Below are positions 7,680 through 15,016 of a stretch of DNA of 64,000 nt, in pieces. Below the pieces are notes generated by a model that was given only the letters and a program-made list of their open reading frames with translations, was not told where the DNA came from and searched no databases. Within the stretch, counting starts at the first letter, position 1, and each line of letters starts with the position of its first letter. A program made the translations under genes and the position numbers. Source of the DNA: Bacteroidia bacterium (lineage in GTDB: Bacteria; Bacteroidota; Bacteroidia; J057); the NCBI GenBank assembly GCA_030430205.1, contig JAUIGE010000002.1:124001-188000 (forward strand), read 5' to 3'.

Positions 7680-9230
7680 CTACCCAAAATCCTCCGCCAA
7701 AATTCCCTCCATACAATACTCCGCCAAAGCGGTAATCGTCAAAAATGGATTGGCCCCTATCCCACCAGGGATAAGTGAGCTATCTGTAACATACAGGTTT
7801 GGGTAGCCCTTTAGCCGCCCAAAATGATCTGTTGCTTTTCCCAGTACGATACCTCCCAGTGGATGGTAGCAGATGTTTTCGCCTATCCCATTTTTGAAAA
7901 GCAAATGTGCCCGGGTGCCGCCGCATGCTTTGTTCATGCTGCGAACAAAGGATTTGGCTCTAGCCCGCAATTCGCTTGCGTTGGTGTTGCTCCAGGAAAG
8001 TTTCACTTTGTTCAGCTCTTTATCAAAGTAGAAAAAACCGTCACTTTTGGCTCGGGTGATCAGCAAATAGAGCGTTGTCCAGGTTTCCAGGTTCATGGGT
8101 AGGGGGGCTATTTCTGACAGGAAATAATTTGTAGGATCATTGCGGTTATCAATAGATACCACTGGTATACATGACTGTTTTCGGTGGACACCTCCCCGCA
8201 CAAAATTGCGCCCTGTCATGACATTTCCATTATTTCCCCAATGCTGGCCTACTTCATCATTCAGTTTGCTCAGAGATGAAAGCGTTTTTGACTTAACCAG
8301 CAAAGAAGTGCTCCCCAGGCTGCCTGCTCCCAGGAAAAGGTTTTTACAATGAAAAATTTTCTGGGCCAGCGGCACACCCTCCGCATTCAATTGCTGAACC
8401 TCCAATTCATAGCCTCCATGAGGCTTTTCTTTGATAAGGTCCACCTTGTGCAAAGGTAAAATCGTGACAAGACCTGTAGCCAGGGCTTGTTTGAGGTAGG
8501 TTTTATCCAAACTCTGCTTCCCATAATTATTCCCATAAATCACCTCTCCGTCCAGTGCAGACTGGGGGACTTCTCCGCTGGCTTCCTTTTCCATATATTT
8601 AAAGTCATAGACATTGGGTATAAAGCGGGTTTTGAAGCCCGCCTGCTCAGCCTGTTGTTGCCCGACTCTCGAAAAATGGTAATAAGGCGTTTCCTGATAA
8701 AAAGCATCTCCAATATTATTTACCTGAAGCATCTTGCTGGCAAGGGGGAAGTATTTTTTATAAAATAGCTTTACATCCAATTGCGGGAAAATTTCTGCAA
8801 AGTCCTCCTGGCGCGGCATCACAGCCATGCCTCCATTGACAAGGGAGCCGCCTCCAACTCCCCGGCCTACATAAACTTTGATGTTGTCATAATCTTGTCG
8901 GTCTAGGACGCCGGGGTACTTCTTTTTGAAGCGAAAAATATTACCAAAAGGAGCAATAGACTTTTTGCGCATCCAGGCCGAAAACTTGCTGGGGCGGGTC
9001 ATTTTGGCAAAAGGGGTTTTTAACTTGCTCCAGTCATGCCCCATTTCCAGCATCAGGACAGGCATGCCTTTTTCGGCCAACCTTAAAGCCGCTACCCCAG
9101 CGCCATAGCCCGTACCAATGATGATCGTAGGATAAACATGCTTTTTCCTGGAAAAACGACTTAGCGGATGGGAAATAAAAAAAGGAATAACTGCGAGGCT
9201 GCTTTTTTGAATAAATTCTCTTCTTTTCAT
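7680..9230 (-). CDS. GMC oxidoreductase, cholesterol-oxidase-like
   Basis: FAD-dependent alcohol/sterol oxidase of the GMC family, about 516 residues, probably exported. The N-terminus MKRREFIQKS resembles a twin-arginine-type leader (RRxF), followed by a hydrophobic stretch. The Rossmann FAD-binding motif is GTGYGAGVAALRLAEKG, ending in an acidic residue (MLEMG). GRGVGGGSLVNGGMAV matches the second FAD loop, and GGIGANPFLTITALAEY matches the C-terminal active-site end. The layout is closer to bacterial cholesterol oxidases than to choline dehydrogenases. The start at 9230 was chosen for the signal; an upstream ATG at 9287 is less likely. The physiological substrate is unknown. Confidence 0.85.
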   Translation of the reverse strand: MKRREFIQKSSLAVIPFFISHPLSRFSRKKHVYPTIIIGTGYGAGVAALRLAEKGMPVLMLEMGHDWSKLKTPFAKMTRPSKFSAWMRKKSIAPFGNIFRFKKKYPGVLDRQDYDNIKVYVGRGVGGGSLVNGGMAVMPRQEDFAEIFPQLDVKLFYKKYFPLASKMLQVNNIGDAFYQETPYYHFSRVGQQQAEQAGFKTRFIPNVYDFKYMEKEASGEVPQSALDGEVIYGNNYGKQSLDKTYLKQALATGLVTILPLHKVDLIKEKPHGGYELEVQQLNAEGVPLAQKIFHCKNLFLGAGSLGSTSLLVKSKTLSSLSKLNDEVGQHWGNNGNVMTGRNFVRGGVHRKQSCIPVVSIDNRNDPTNYFLSEIAPLPMNLETWTTLYLLITRAKSDGFFYFDKELNKVKLSWSNTNASELRARAKSFVRSMNKACGGTRAHLLFKNGIGENICYHPLGGIVLGKATDHFGRLKGYPNLYVTDSSLIPGGIGANPFLTITALAEYCMEGILAEDFG

Positions 9231-9330
9231 GCTGCTCTCTTTTAAGGTATAACGAAATCGACGATGTATCATTGACGTAGAAATCATGATTTATGGCTTA
9301 TGGAGCGCCTGATTTTAATCATTAAAAAGA

Positions 9331-9363
9331 AAGCCCCATCGGGAATGTATCCCAATGGAGCTT
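9331..9363 (-). terminator. Rho-independent terminator for the T9SS protein gene
   Basis: AAGCCCCATCGGGA (9331-9344) and TCCCAATGGAGCTT (9350-9363) form a 14-bp stem with two mismatches and a 5-nt loop. On the minus strand it is followed by a T-rich run (TTTCTTTTT). It lies beyond the heptamer array downstream of the gene ending at 9479. Confidence 0.7.
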
Positions 9364-9373
9364 CTGACAGCAC

Positions 9374-9471
9374 ACTGCCAACTGTCCACTGCCAACTGCC
9401 AACTGTCAACTGCCAACTGTCTACTGCCAACTGTCAACTGTCAACTGTCAACTGCCAACTGTCTACTGCAG
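9374..9471. repeat. Heptamer tandem array, 14 units of ACTGYCN
   Basis: Fourteen consecutive 7-bp units starting at 9374, alternating mainly ACTGCCA and ACTGTCA with ACTGTCC/ACTGTCT/ACTGCAG variants, with no indel of the period. Intergenic, between the stop of the T9SS protein gene (9479) and its terminator hairpin. Unlike the other heptamer loci here, only one orientation is present. No spacers, so not CRISPR. Confidence 0.9.
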
Positions 9472-9478
9472 ACTAATC

Positions 9479-10573
9479 CTACCGCCTCACCATCACCTTC
9501 CTACTCAATTTCTCTCCTCCCAACTGCATCTCCAGGACATAAAGTCCATCACTCAGCTTGCTGTCCAGTGTCAGCTCTACTGACTGACGACCGGGAACCA
9601 GCTGCTCCGCAGCAAACTGCTGCACAGTGCGACCTGTCAGGTCGAGCAGGCGCAGCTCAAGTCGCTCCATCTGCGTGAGTGTGAGCGTGAGAGAGAGAAA
9701 ATCAGCCGCAGGCTGCGGGCCGATCTTCACATCCGATGCCAGGACATCGGGCAGGTCGGTCACACGGTCCATCTCGATGATATAATCGAGGTAGCTATGG
9801 CCAATGGCGGTGCCGCCACGCATGTGGTCGATCCTGATCGAGCCCAGGTAAAGGCCCGGTACATTGGGATTGCTCCAGGCAACTGCGCCTGAATTGGCGT
9901 TCACGGAGTAGGTGCCGCCAAAGTTCGAAATTTGGGTGTGGTTATTCGCATTCACGGAGCTGGGTACCCGCTCTGTAAAGCTCATGGCATCGCCATTGTC
10001 TGGCTCTGTGACATAATTGGAGAAGCTGAAAGCCGCGCCGCTACTTGCAGATACAAGCAGGTCTGCAGCAAGCTCCGGCGTGCTGTTTCCTGTGCCAATA
10101 GCAAAAATTTCAAACTCCGTTTCTACACTGAAATTGGTGACCTGCGGATTCGCAATATTGGAAATATTGATCTCGCGACCTTTGGTCTGCCAGACAATGC
10201 GGCCAGTCCCTGGCCCGGAGAAGGTATAGCGACCCCGGTAGATGCTTTTGCGGATTTTGTCCTGGACTACCTCACCAAACTTTGTGCTGGATACGATAGG
10301 ACAAGTAGGTCTGGGCGGCTGTGGAGCCCCATTCACCCGGGGCACATTCAGCATATTGCTGGGGGTACCGTTGTGGTAGACGAAAAAATCTACTGCACAA
10401 CGCTTGTAACTGGGCTGATGCCAGTCATTGGTCCAGGTTGTCAGGGTGATTTCATACTCAAAACCTTCGATCTGCTTGGCAGAGATGAATCCGGCGAGGA
10501 TGTCTTGGGCCTGGTTTTGAGGGATAAGGAAGATAGAAAGGGCGAAAAGGAGGACAATACAGCGAATTTTCAT
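9479..10573 (-). CDS. Secreted protein with T9SS type A sorting domain
   Basis: Exported protein of 364 residues. Signal peptide about 1-22 ([15 protein letters not shown]... cleaved after NQAQ). The body is beta-rich with no recognised enzymatic motif; it contains an Ig/cadherin-like passage ([17 protein letters not shown]) typical of adhesive surface proteins. The last ~80 residues are a Por-type sorting domain: [24 protein letters not shown] and terminal KVMVRR. It would cross the outer membrane by T9SS and be surface-attached or released. Function unknown. Confidence 0.8.
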   Translation of the reverse strand: MKIRCIVLLFALSIFLIPQNQAQDILAGFISAKQIEGFEYEITLTTWTNDWHQPSYKRCAVDFFVYHNGTPSNMLNVPRVNGAPQPPRPTCPIVSSTKFGEVVQDKIRKSIYRGRYTFSGPGTGRIVWQTKGREINISNIANPQVTNFSVETEFEIFAIGTGNSTPELAADLLVSASSGAAFSFSNYVTEPDNGDAMSFTERVPSSVNANNHTQISNFGGTYSVNANSGAVAWSNPNVPGLYLGSIRIDHMRGGTAIGHSYLDYIIEMDRVTDLPDVLASDVKIGPQPAADFLSLTLTLTQMERLELRLLDLTGRTVQQFAAEQLVPGRQSVELTLDSKLSDGLYVLEMQLGGEKLSRKVMVRR

Positions 10574-10723
10574 AAGTAAGTTGAGTTATTAAGTGACTTT
10601 TAAGGCGGCTATTGGAGGGCAATGATAGGGCTTTTAGCGTAAATGGTAGAAGTTTCTTTTACATTTATCTTACAAAAGCAAGCTGTAAATTTCAATTTAG
10701 CAACAACGAAAAACGATTTTCCC

Positions 10724-10731
10724 TATATTTG
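10724..10731 (+). promoter_or_regulatory. -7 element immediately before pheS
   Basis: TATATTTG matches TAnnTTTG and ends only 5 bp before the ATG at 10737. Transcription would start at or within a few bases of the start codon, implying a leaderless or near-leaderless mRNA. The -33 box is weak (TTTAG near 10696). Confidence 0.5.
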
Positions 10732-10736
10732 CCCCC

Positions 10737-11756
10737 ATGCTTGAAAAAATCCAACAACTGCTGGAAGAAGTGAAGTCCGCCTCTATCAAGAGCGCGGAAG
10801 AGCTTGACGCGTACAAACGTCGTTTTACGAACAAAAAAGGCATCATCAACGACCTGTTTGATGACTTCCGGGCATTGCCCGGAGACCAGAAGCGCGACAT
10901 CGGTCGCCCGCTCAACGAGCTCAAAAAGCTCGCAGGCGAGCAGCTTGCAGCCTTTGAGAAGGCCATCAAGCGCGGCTCCCAAAGTGCCGATCGCCCCGAC
11001 GACCTCAGTCTGCCGGGTGATCCGCATGTGGCTGGAGCGCGGCATCCGCTCTCCATCGTACAAAACCGCATCATACAAATCTTTGAGCAGATCGGCTTCA
11101 AAGTCTCCGACGGCCCCGAGGTAGAAGACGATTGGCACAACTTCGGTGCCCTCAACTTCCCCGACAACCACCCTGCGCGTGACATGCAGGACACCTTCTT
11201 TGTGCAGCGCGAGCCGGACTCCGTCCTTCGCACACATACCTCCTCGGTACAGGTGAGGGTGATGGAAAACAACGAGCCGCCTATCCGCGTGCTCTCTCCC
11301 GGTCGCGTATACCGCAACGAGGCCATCTCTGCGCGTGCGCACTGCTTCTTTCACCAGGTGGAAGGACTCGTCATCGACAAAAACGTCAGCTTTGCTGACC
11401 TCAAAGCTACTTTGCAATACTTCGCCACGCAGATGTTTGGCGAGAAAGCGCGCATCAAACTGCGCCCTTCCTATTTCCCATTTACTGAGATCAGCGCCGA
11501 GATGGATGTCTGGTGGGGCCTCGAAACCGAGGACGACTACCGCATGACCAAAGGCAGCGGCTGGGTCGAGATCATGGGCTGCGGGATGGTAGATCCCCAT
11601 GTGCTCAAAAACTGTGGCATCGATCCCGATGTCTATTCTGGCTTTGCCTTCGGCATGGGCGTGGAGCGCATCTCGCAATTGGTGTATCGGGTGCCCGATC
11701 TGCGGCTGTATTCGCAAAATGACCTGCGCTTTTTGAAGCAGTTTGTTAAATTGTAG
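10737..11756 (+). CDS. pheS: Phenylalanine--tRNA ligase alpha subunit
   Basis: Class II synthetase alpha subunit of the (alpha-beta)2 enzyme, 339 residues, the normal length. An N-terminal coiled-coil arm is followed by the catalytic core: GARHPLSIVQNRI, the DGPEVEDDWHNF...RDMQDTFF region, motif 2 LRTHTSSVQ then YRNEAISARAHCFFHQVEGL, and motif 3 FGMGVERI near the C-terminus. pheT is not adjacent, as is common in Bacteroidota. Long antisense frames over this gene are shadows. Confidence 0.97.
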   Translation: MLEKIQQLLEEVKSASIKSAEELDAYKRRFTNKKGIINDLFDDFRALPGDQKRDIGRPLNELKKLAGEQLAAFEKAIKRGSQSADRPDDLSLPGDPHVAGARHPLSIVQNRIIQIFEQIGFKVSDGPEVEDDWHNFGALNFPDNHPARDMQDTFFVQREPDSVLRTHTSSVQVRVMENNEPPIRVLSPGRVYRNEAISARAHCFFHQVEGLVIDKNVSFADLKATLQYFATQMFGEKARIKLRPSYFPFTEISAEMDVWWGLETEDDYRMTKGSGWVEIMGCGMVDPHVLKNCGIDPDVYSGFAFGMGVERISQLVYRVPDLRLYSQNDLRFLKQFVKL

Positions 11757-11882
11757 GAGAAGGTATTTCTTCGCCATCCTTATGGCATGCCTGTCATCCT
11801 ATGCCCAGGAATCACAAAGCCTTTGTAAATCCTAAAAACCTACCCCTATCTTCGTTATTTATAACGCCAACGCCTCTATCTC

Positions 11883-12908
11883 ATGAGATATCTTTTAATA
11901 CTCTGCCTGCTCAGTGTCGGCACATATCTGTTCGCTCAAACCCCTGATACTTTCTTCATGGACCGGTATCAGGTCCCATGCGATTCGGGAGAAGCTACCT
12001 TTTATCGGATCGAACAAATATCCGGTTCTCTAAAATTGATCCGTGAGTATGCTTATCCTTCGGACCAACTCCTCTGTGAAGGAGCTGATATCAGCACCAT
12101 TTATGGCCCTTTGAAAGACGGTTTGTGGACCTGGTTTTATGCCAATGGGGCCAGAAAGAAACAGTGTTTATATTTTGGAGGGAATATCCAGGGAAAATCA
12201 ACTGAATGGCACCCAAATGGTCAAAAAAAGGCCGAATGGAAGTATCAGGAAAAGGCAAAGGAATTGGCAGCCTCCTGGGACGAAGACGGCCGGGAAATGG
12301 TCGTGCATGGCACAGGGCTATTCGAAGATTATTACGACAACGGTCAACTTCACCAGCAAGGCAGGGTAAAATTGGGTAAGCAGGAAGGCGAATGGAAGGC
12401 ATGGCATCGAAATGGTCGCCTGATGCATCGACTGACTTTCAGGGAGGGAATAGTGGTAGGGAAAGAGGAAATTTGGGATTCTACCTTCCATCGTTTATAC
12501 ACCCAGGAACATGCAAAAGCAGGAAAAAGAGCAGATGTGAAATACCAGGACAGTAAGGGGAAAATCCTCTATCATGCAAAGTGGGAAGTGAAAAAAGAAA
12601 AAACAAGCTGGGTCGATTTAGGTAACATAGAGCCTTATCGTGTGAACTTCGAGTATATCAAAGAAGCTATCGGCTTCATGGATGAAATGGTCCGGGCTGG
12701 CGCGCAGGGAGAGGTACGAATAAAAATGTTGATTAACATGAAAGGGCGGGTTGAGAAAGTAGATTTTCTGGTACTGGCAGACCCTTTACTAAGGAAAAAT
12801 ATGCTTAATATCGTCAAAGAACTCCGGTATACGCCCCCCATTGTCGATGGAGCCTTATCTAAAGTTTGGCTGGATTTGCCTGTTAAGTTTATTATTTTGG
12901 ATGATTGA
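11883..12908 (+). CDS. YwqK/MORN-like repeat protein with C-terminal TonB-like domain
   Basis: Exported 341-residue protein; signal peptide about 1-19 (cleaved near LFAQ). Residues about 70-230 carry repeats of the YwqK/MORN type: GPLKDGLWTWFYANGARKK, HPNGQKKAEW, FEDYYDNGQLHQQGR and GEWKAWHRNGRLMHR. Residues about 265-341 resemble the TonB C-terminal fold (IKMLINMKGRVEKVDFL ... VKELRYTPPIVDGAL ... WLDLPVKFIIL). There is no transmembrane anchor beyond the signal peptide, so it is a periplasmic or surface protein, not a classical TonB. A weak promoter candidate (TTTG 11822-11825, TATCTTCG 11847-11854) precedes it. Function unknown. Confidence 0.75.
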   Translation: MRYLLILCLLSVGTYLFAQTPDTFFMDRYQVPCDSGEATFYRIEQISGSLKLIREYAYPSDQLLCEGADISTIYGPLKDGLWTWFYANGARKKQCLYFGGNIQGKSTEWHPNGQKKAEWKYQEKAKELAASWDEDGREMVVHGTGLFEDYYDNGQLHQQGRVKLGKQEGEWKAWHRNGRLMHRLTFREGIVVGKEEIWDSTFHRLYTQEHAKAGKRADVKYQDSKGKILYHAKWEVKKEKTSWVDLGNIEPYRVNFEYIKEAIGFMDEMVRAGAQGEVRIKMLINMKGRVEKVDFLVLADPLLRKNMLNIVKELRYTPPIVDGALSKVWLDLPVKFIILDD

Positions 12909-12963
12909 GGGAAAAAGCCAAACTCTCTTCAGTTCTTACTCCTTCCCGTTTTAACTTGTTGAA

Positions 12964-13830
12964 TTGAAAATACTTTCTTCATTTATAAAAATATGCAGTA
13001 TATGCATTCTCCTCTCCGCCTGCCAGCAGGCAGACGAAATCCGTGTGCCGCTTGACCACAGACTCAGCAAATACCGCCCGCGCTGGACGCCCACTATCCT
13101 GAAGGAATTTTATCCTTCGGATGAAGCATATCCCACCCTCTGGGGAGGCGATATCCGCCTCGACAACCTCAGCTGCCGCTTAGGCCTCTACGACAGAAAC
13201 GCCAATGGGCGTTTTGATGACATCGGCGAGGACATGATCCTGCTCGCCCCTTTTGGCGCGGAGGATGTCACCCTCTATCCGCATGCCAATGCGGATTATT
13301 GGAAAGAGGACTTTGTCCTCAGGCTGAAAGACACCTCCTGGGAAGTGTTGCGCCTGGACTCCGCAGGCCGCTGGATGGAGATACGTAGGCTGAAAGAGCC
13401 CGCTCCCAGCGCAGATATCCAATTCATGGATCAGCTCCCCAACCTTCCCCTGAAAACCCTCGCAGGGGATACCACCTACCTCCACGATCACCTGCAAGGC
13501 GATAAACTGCTCTATATAGAAGTCTGGAGCTCCTGGCACCAGCGCTCCTTCGAATCCACTCCCTACCTGAAAGCAACCTTTCACAAATACCGGGAGAAGC
13601 TCAATGTGCTCAGCCTCATCTACAATGAAGTGGAGTACGAGCGCGTTCATCGTAATAACCGCAAGCATGCCGTTGACTGGCCGCAGGCCATTTATTCAGA
13701 GGCGGCAGGCACTGCTTTGCTGCATTTGGGCTGGGTGCCTTATGGCGTGCTTTTTTCCCCGGATGGAAAAATGATTAAATCCGGCTTGACTCCCCACGAA
13801 TTAGAAGGTTTCTTAGAGGAATTGTTATAA
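12964..13830 (+). CDS. Lipoprotein with cysteine-less thioredoxin-like domain
   Basis: Lipid-anchored envelope protein of 288 residues; lipobox LSAC (Cys20). TTG at 12964 is the only start that keeps the signal peptide. After an unassigned N-terminal half, residues about 155-288 follow the TlpA/AhpC layout: LPLKTLAGDTTYL, LLYIEVWSSWHQRS, a middle strand, then WVPYGVLFSPDGKMIKSG. The position normally held by WCxxC reads WSSWHQRS, so both redox cysteines are absent and oxidoreductase activity is not expected. It is first of a three-gene set (4-bp and 6-bp gaps) with a barrel-like protein and the patatin-CorA fusion. Confidence 0.75.
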   Translation: MKILSSFIKICSICILLSACQQADEIRVPLDHRLSKYRPRWTPTILKEFYPSDEAYPTLWGGDIRLDNLSCRLGLYDRNANGRFDDIGEDMILLAPFGAEDVTLYPHANADYWKEDFVLRLKDTSWEVLRLDSAGRWMEIRRLKEPAPSADIQFMDQLPNLPLKTLAGDTTYLHDHLQGDKLLYIEVWSSWHQRSFESTPYLKATFHKYREKLNVLSLIYNEVEYERVHRNNRKHAVDWPQAIYSEAAGTALLHLGWVPYGVLFSPDGKMIKSGLTPHELEGFLEELL

Positions 13831-13834
13831 GCGT

Positions 13835-15010
13835 ATGAGCATGAAAAACAACTTAATTGTTTTGTTGTTGTGTATAGGCTGGCATGTTTTGGCGGCTCAG
13901 TATGAGCCTGTCCTCTATGCCTACGAACTGAACTACTTCAACAATGGGCAGCCATTGCCTGCCGAATCCCATATTATGATACATGGCGATGCCGATACCA
14001 GCATCAAGCGGGTGGAGATTTCCCTTTTTAAAGGAAAATCCAGCCACGATCACAATCCCATGCACCAGGCCAGCTGGAAGCGCTTGGATGATTCCAAAGC
14101 GGGGACTTTTCGCATTCCCTTCAACTACCAGCTGCACAGCAATGAGGACTACGATTTTGTGATCACTTATTTCAGGGAAATAAACGATGAAGAACGCATC
14201 GCCCTGAAGGCGCTGCTGGAAAATGTTATCGGCACCTATCTGGAGCAGCAAATCAGCCTGAACAATGGCAAGGCACAATTGGGAAAAAGCCCGGCGGCCC
14301 TGCTTTCCGGCCTAAACGAGATCGTAGAGAAAGCCATGACACACTACCGCCATGTGAATGAAATAAGCTTTCGAGGCTTCAGCGAAGTCATCCTGGAAGG
14401 ATTAAAAGTAATGAACCATTTCCAGGAGCCCGCCAAAAGCGCGGTAGACGGAACGGCAACAAGCCCCTCTTTGGCAGAAAAACGCCAACAACTCCATCAG
14501 CAGGCCTTATTGGAACTCAGCTATATACTCGATACACGGCTTTTGGTCCAGACAGACCTGCGGTCTATCAGAGAATATCCTACGGAAAAAGCCCGAAATA
14601 CCCTTGCCATCAACCTCGGTTATGGCGGTGTTTACCTCGCTGGCAATACCAGCAACTTTTCCTATGGCAGCGGGCCCTATATCGGGCTTTCCTTTCCGCT
14701 CTCATCCCGGTATTTGGGCCATACTTTCTGGAGCAATACCTCCATTTCGGCAGGCGCATTTCTGCAGGATTTTGTCAATGAAGAAGATCAGGTGATATCC
14801 GGGCCTATATTTGGTCGGCCCTATTATGTAGCTTTAGGCTATAATTTGTTTCGCTTTGTCAGGTTGAATGCAGGCATGACGGTTTTGGAAGCCAAAGGCA
14901 GCTCCAGCATCGGGGGAGGCTCCATAGAGGTAGGAGACATAAAGGTGAAACCCTTTGTAGGCATCAGTGCCGAGATTCAACTTTCATTAGGATTTAAAGA
15001 AAAAAGATAG
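13835..15010 (+). CDS. Exported hypothetical protein, C-terminal barrel-like
   Basis: 391 residues with a signal peptide (about 1-21, ending LAAQ). The middle (about 105-250) is helical and charged. The last ~140 residues alternate hydrophobic and polar positions with many Gly/Tyr/Phe, for example LAINLGYGGVYLAG, YIGLSFPLSSRYLG, YYVALGYNLFRFVR and KPFVGISAEIQLSLGF, which suggests outer-membrane strands. I recognise no named family. It is tightly placed between the lipoprotein and the patatin-CorA gene, so co-transcription is likely. Confidence 0.7.
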   Translation: MSMKNNLIVLLLCIGWHVLAAQYEPVLYAYELNYFNNGQPLPAESHIMIHGDADTSIKRVEISLFKGKSSHDHNPMHQASWKRLDDSKAGTFRIPFNYQLHSNEDYDFVITYFREINDEERIALKALLENVIGTYLEQQISLNNGKAQLGKSPAALLSGLNEIVEKAMTHYRHVNEISFRGFSEVILEGLKVMNHFQEPAKSAVDGTATSPSLAEKRQQLHQQALLELSYILDTRLLVQTDLRSIREYPTEKARNTLAINLGYGGVYLAGNTSNFSYGSGPYIGLSFPLSSRYLGHTFWSNTSISAGAFLQDFVNEEDQVISGPIFGRPYYVALGYNLFRFVRLNAGMTVLEAKGSSSIGGGSIEVGDIKVKPFVGISAEIQLSLGFKEKR

Positions 15011-15016
15011 AAACCT

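Noticed and set aside
9374-9471. Possible CRISPR array
   Set aside because: The units are 7 bp and contiguous, with no spacers; no cas genes in the window. It is a tandem heptamer array.
10692-11777. 361-codon minus-strand open frame
   Set aside because: Antisense to pheS.
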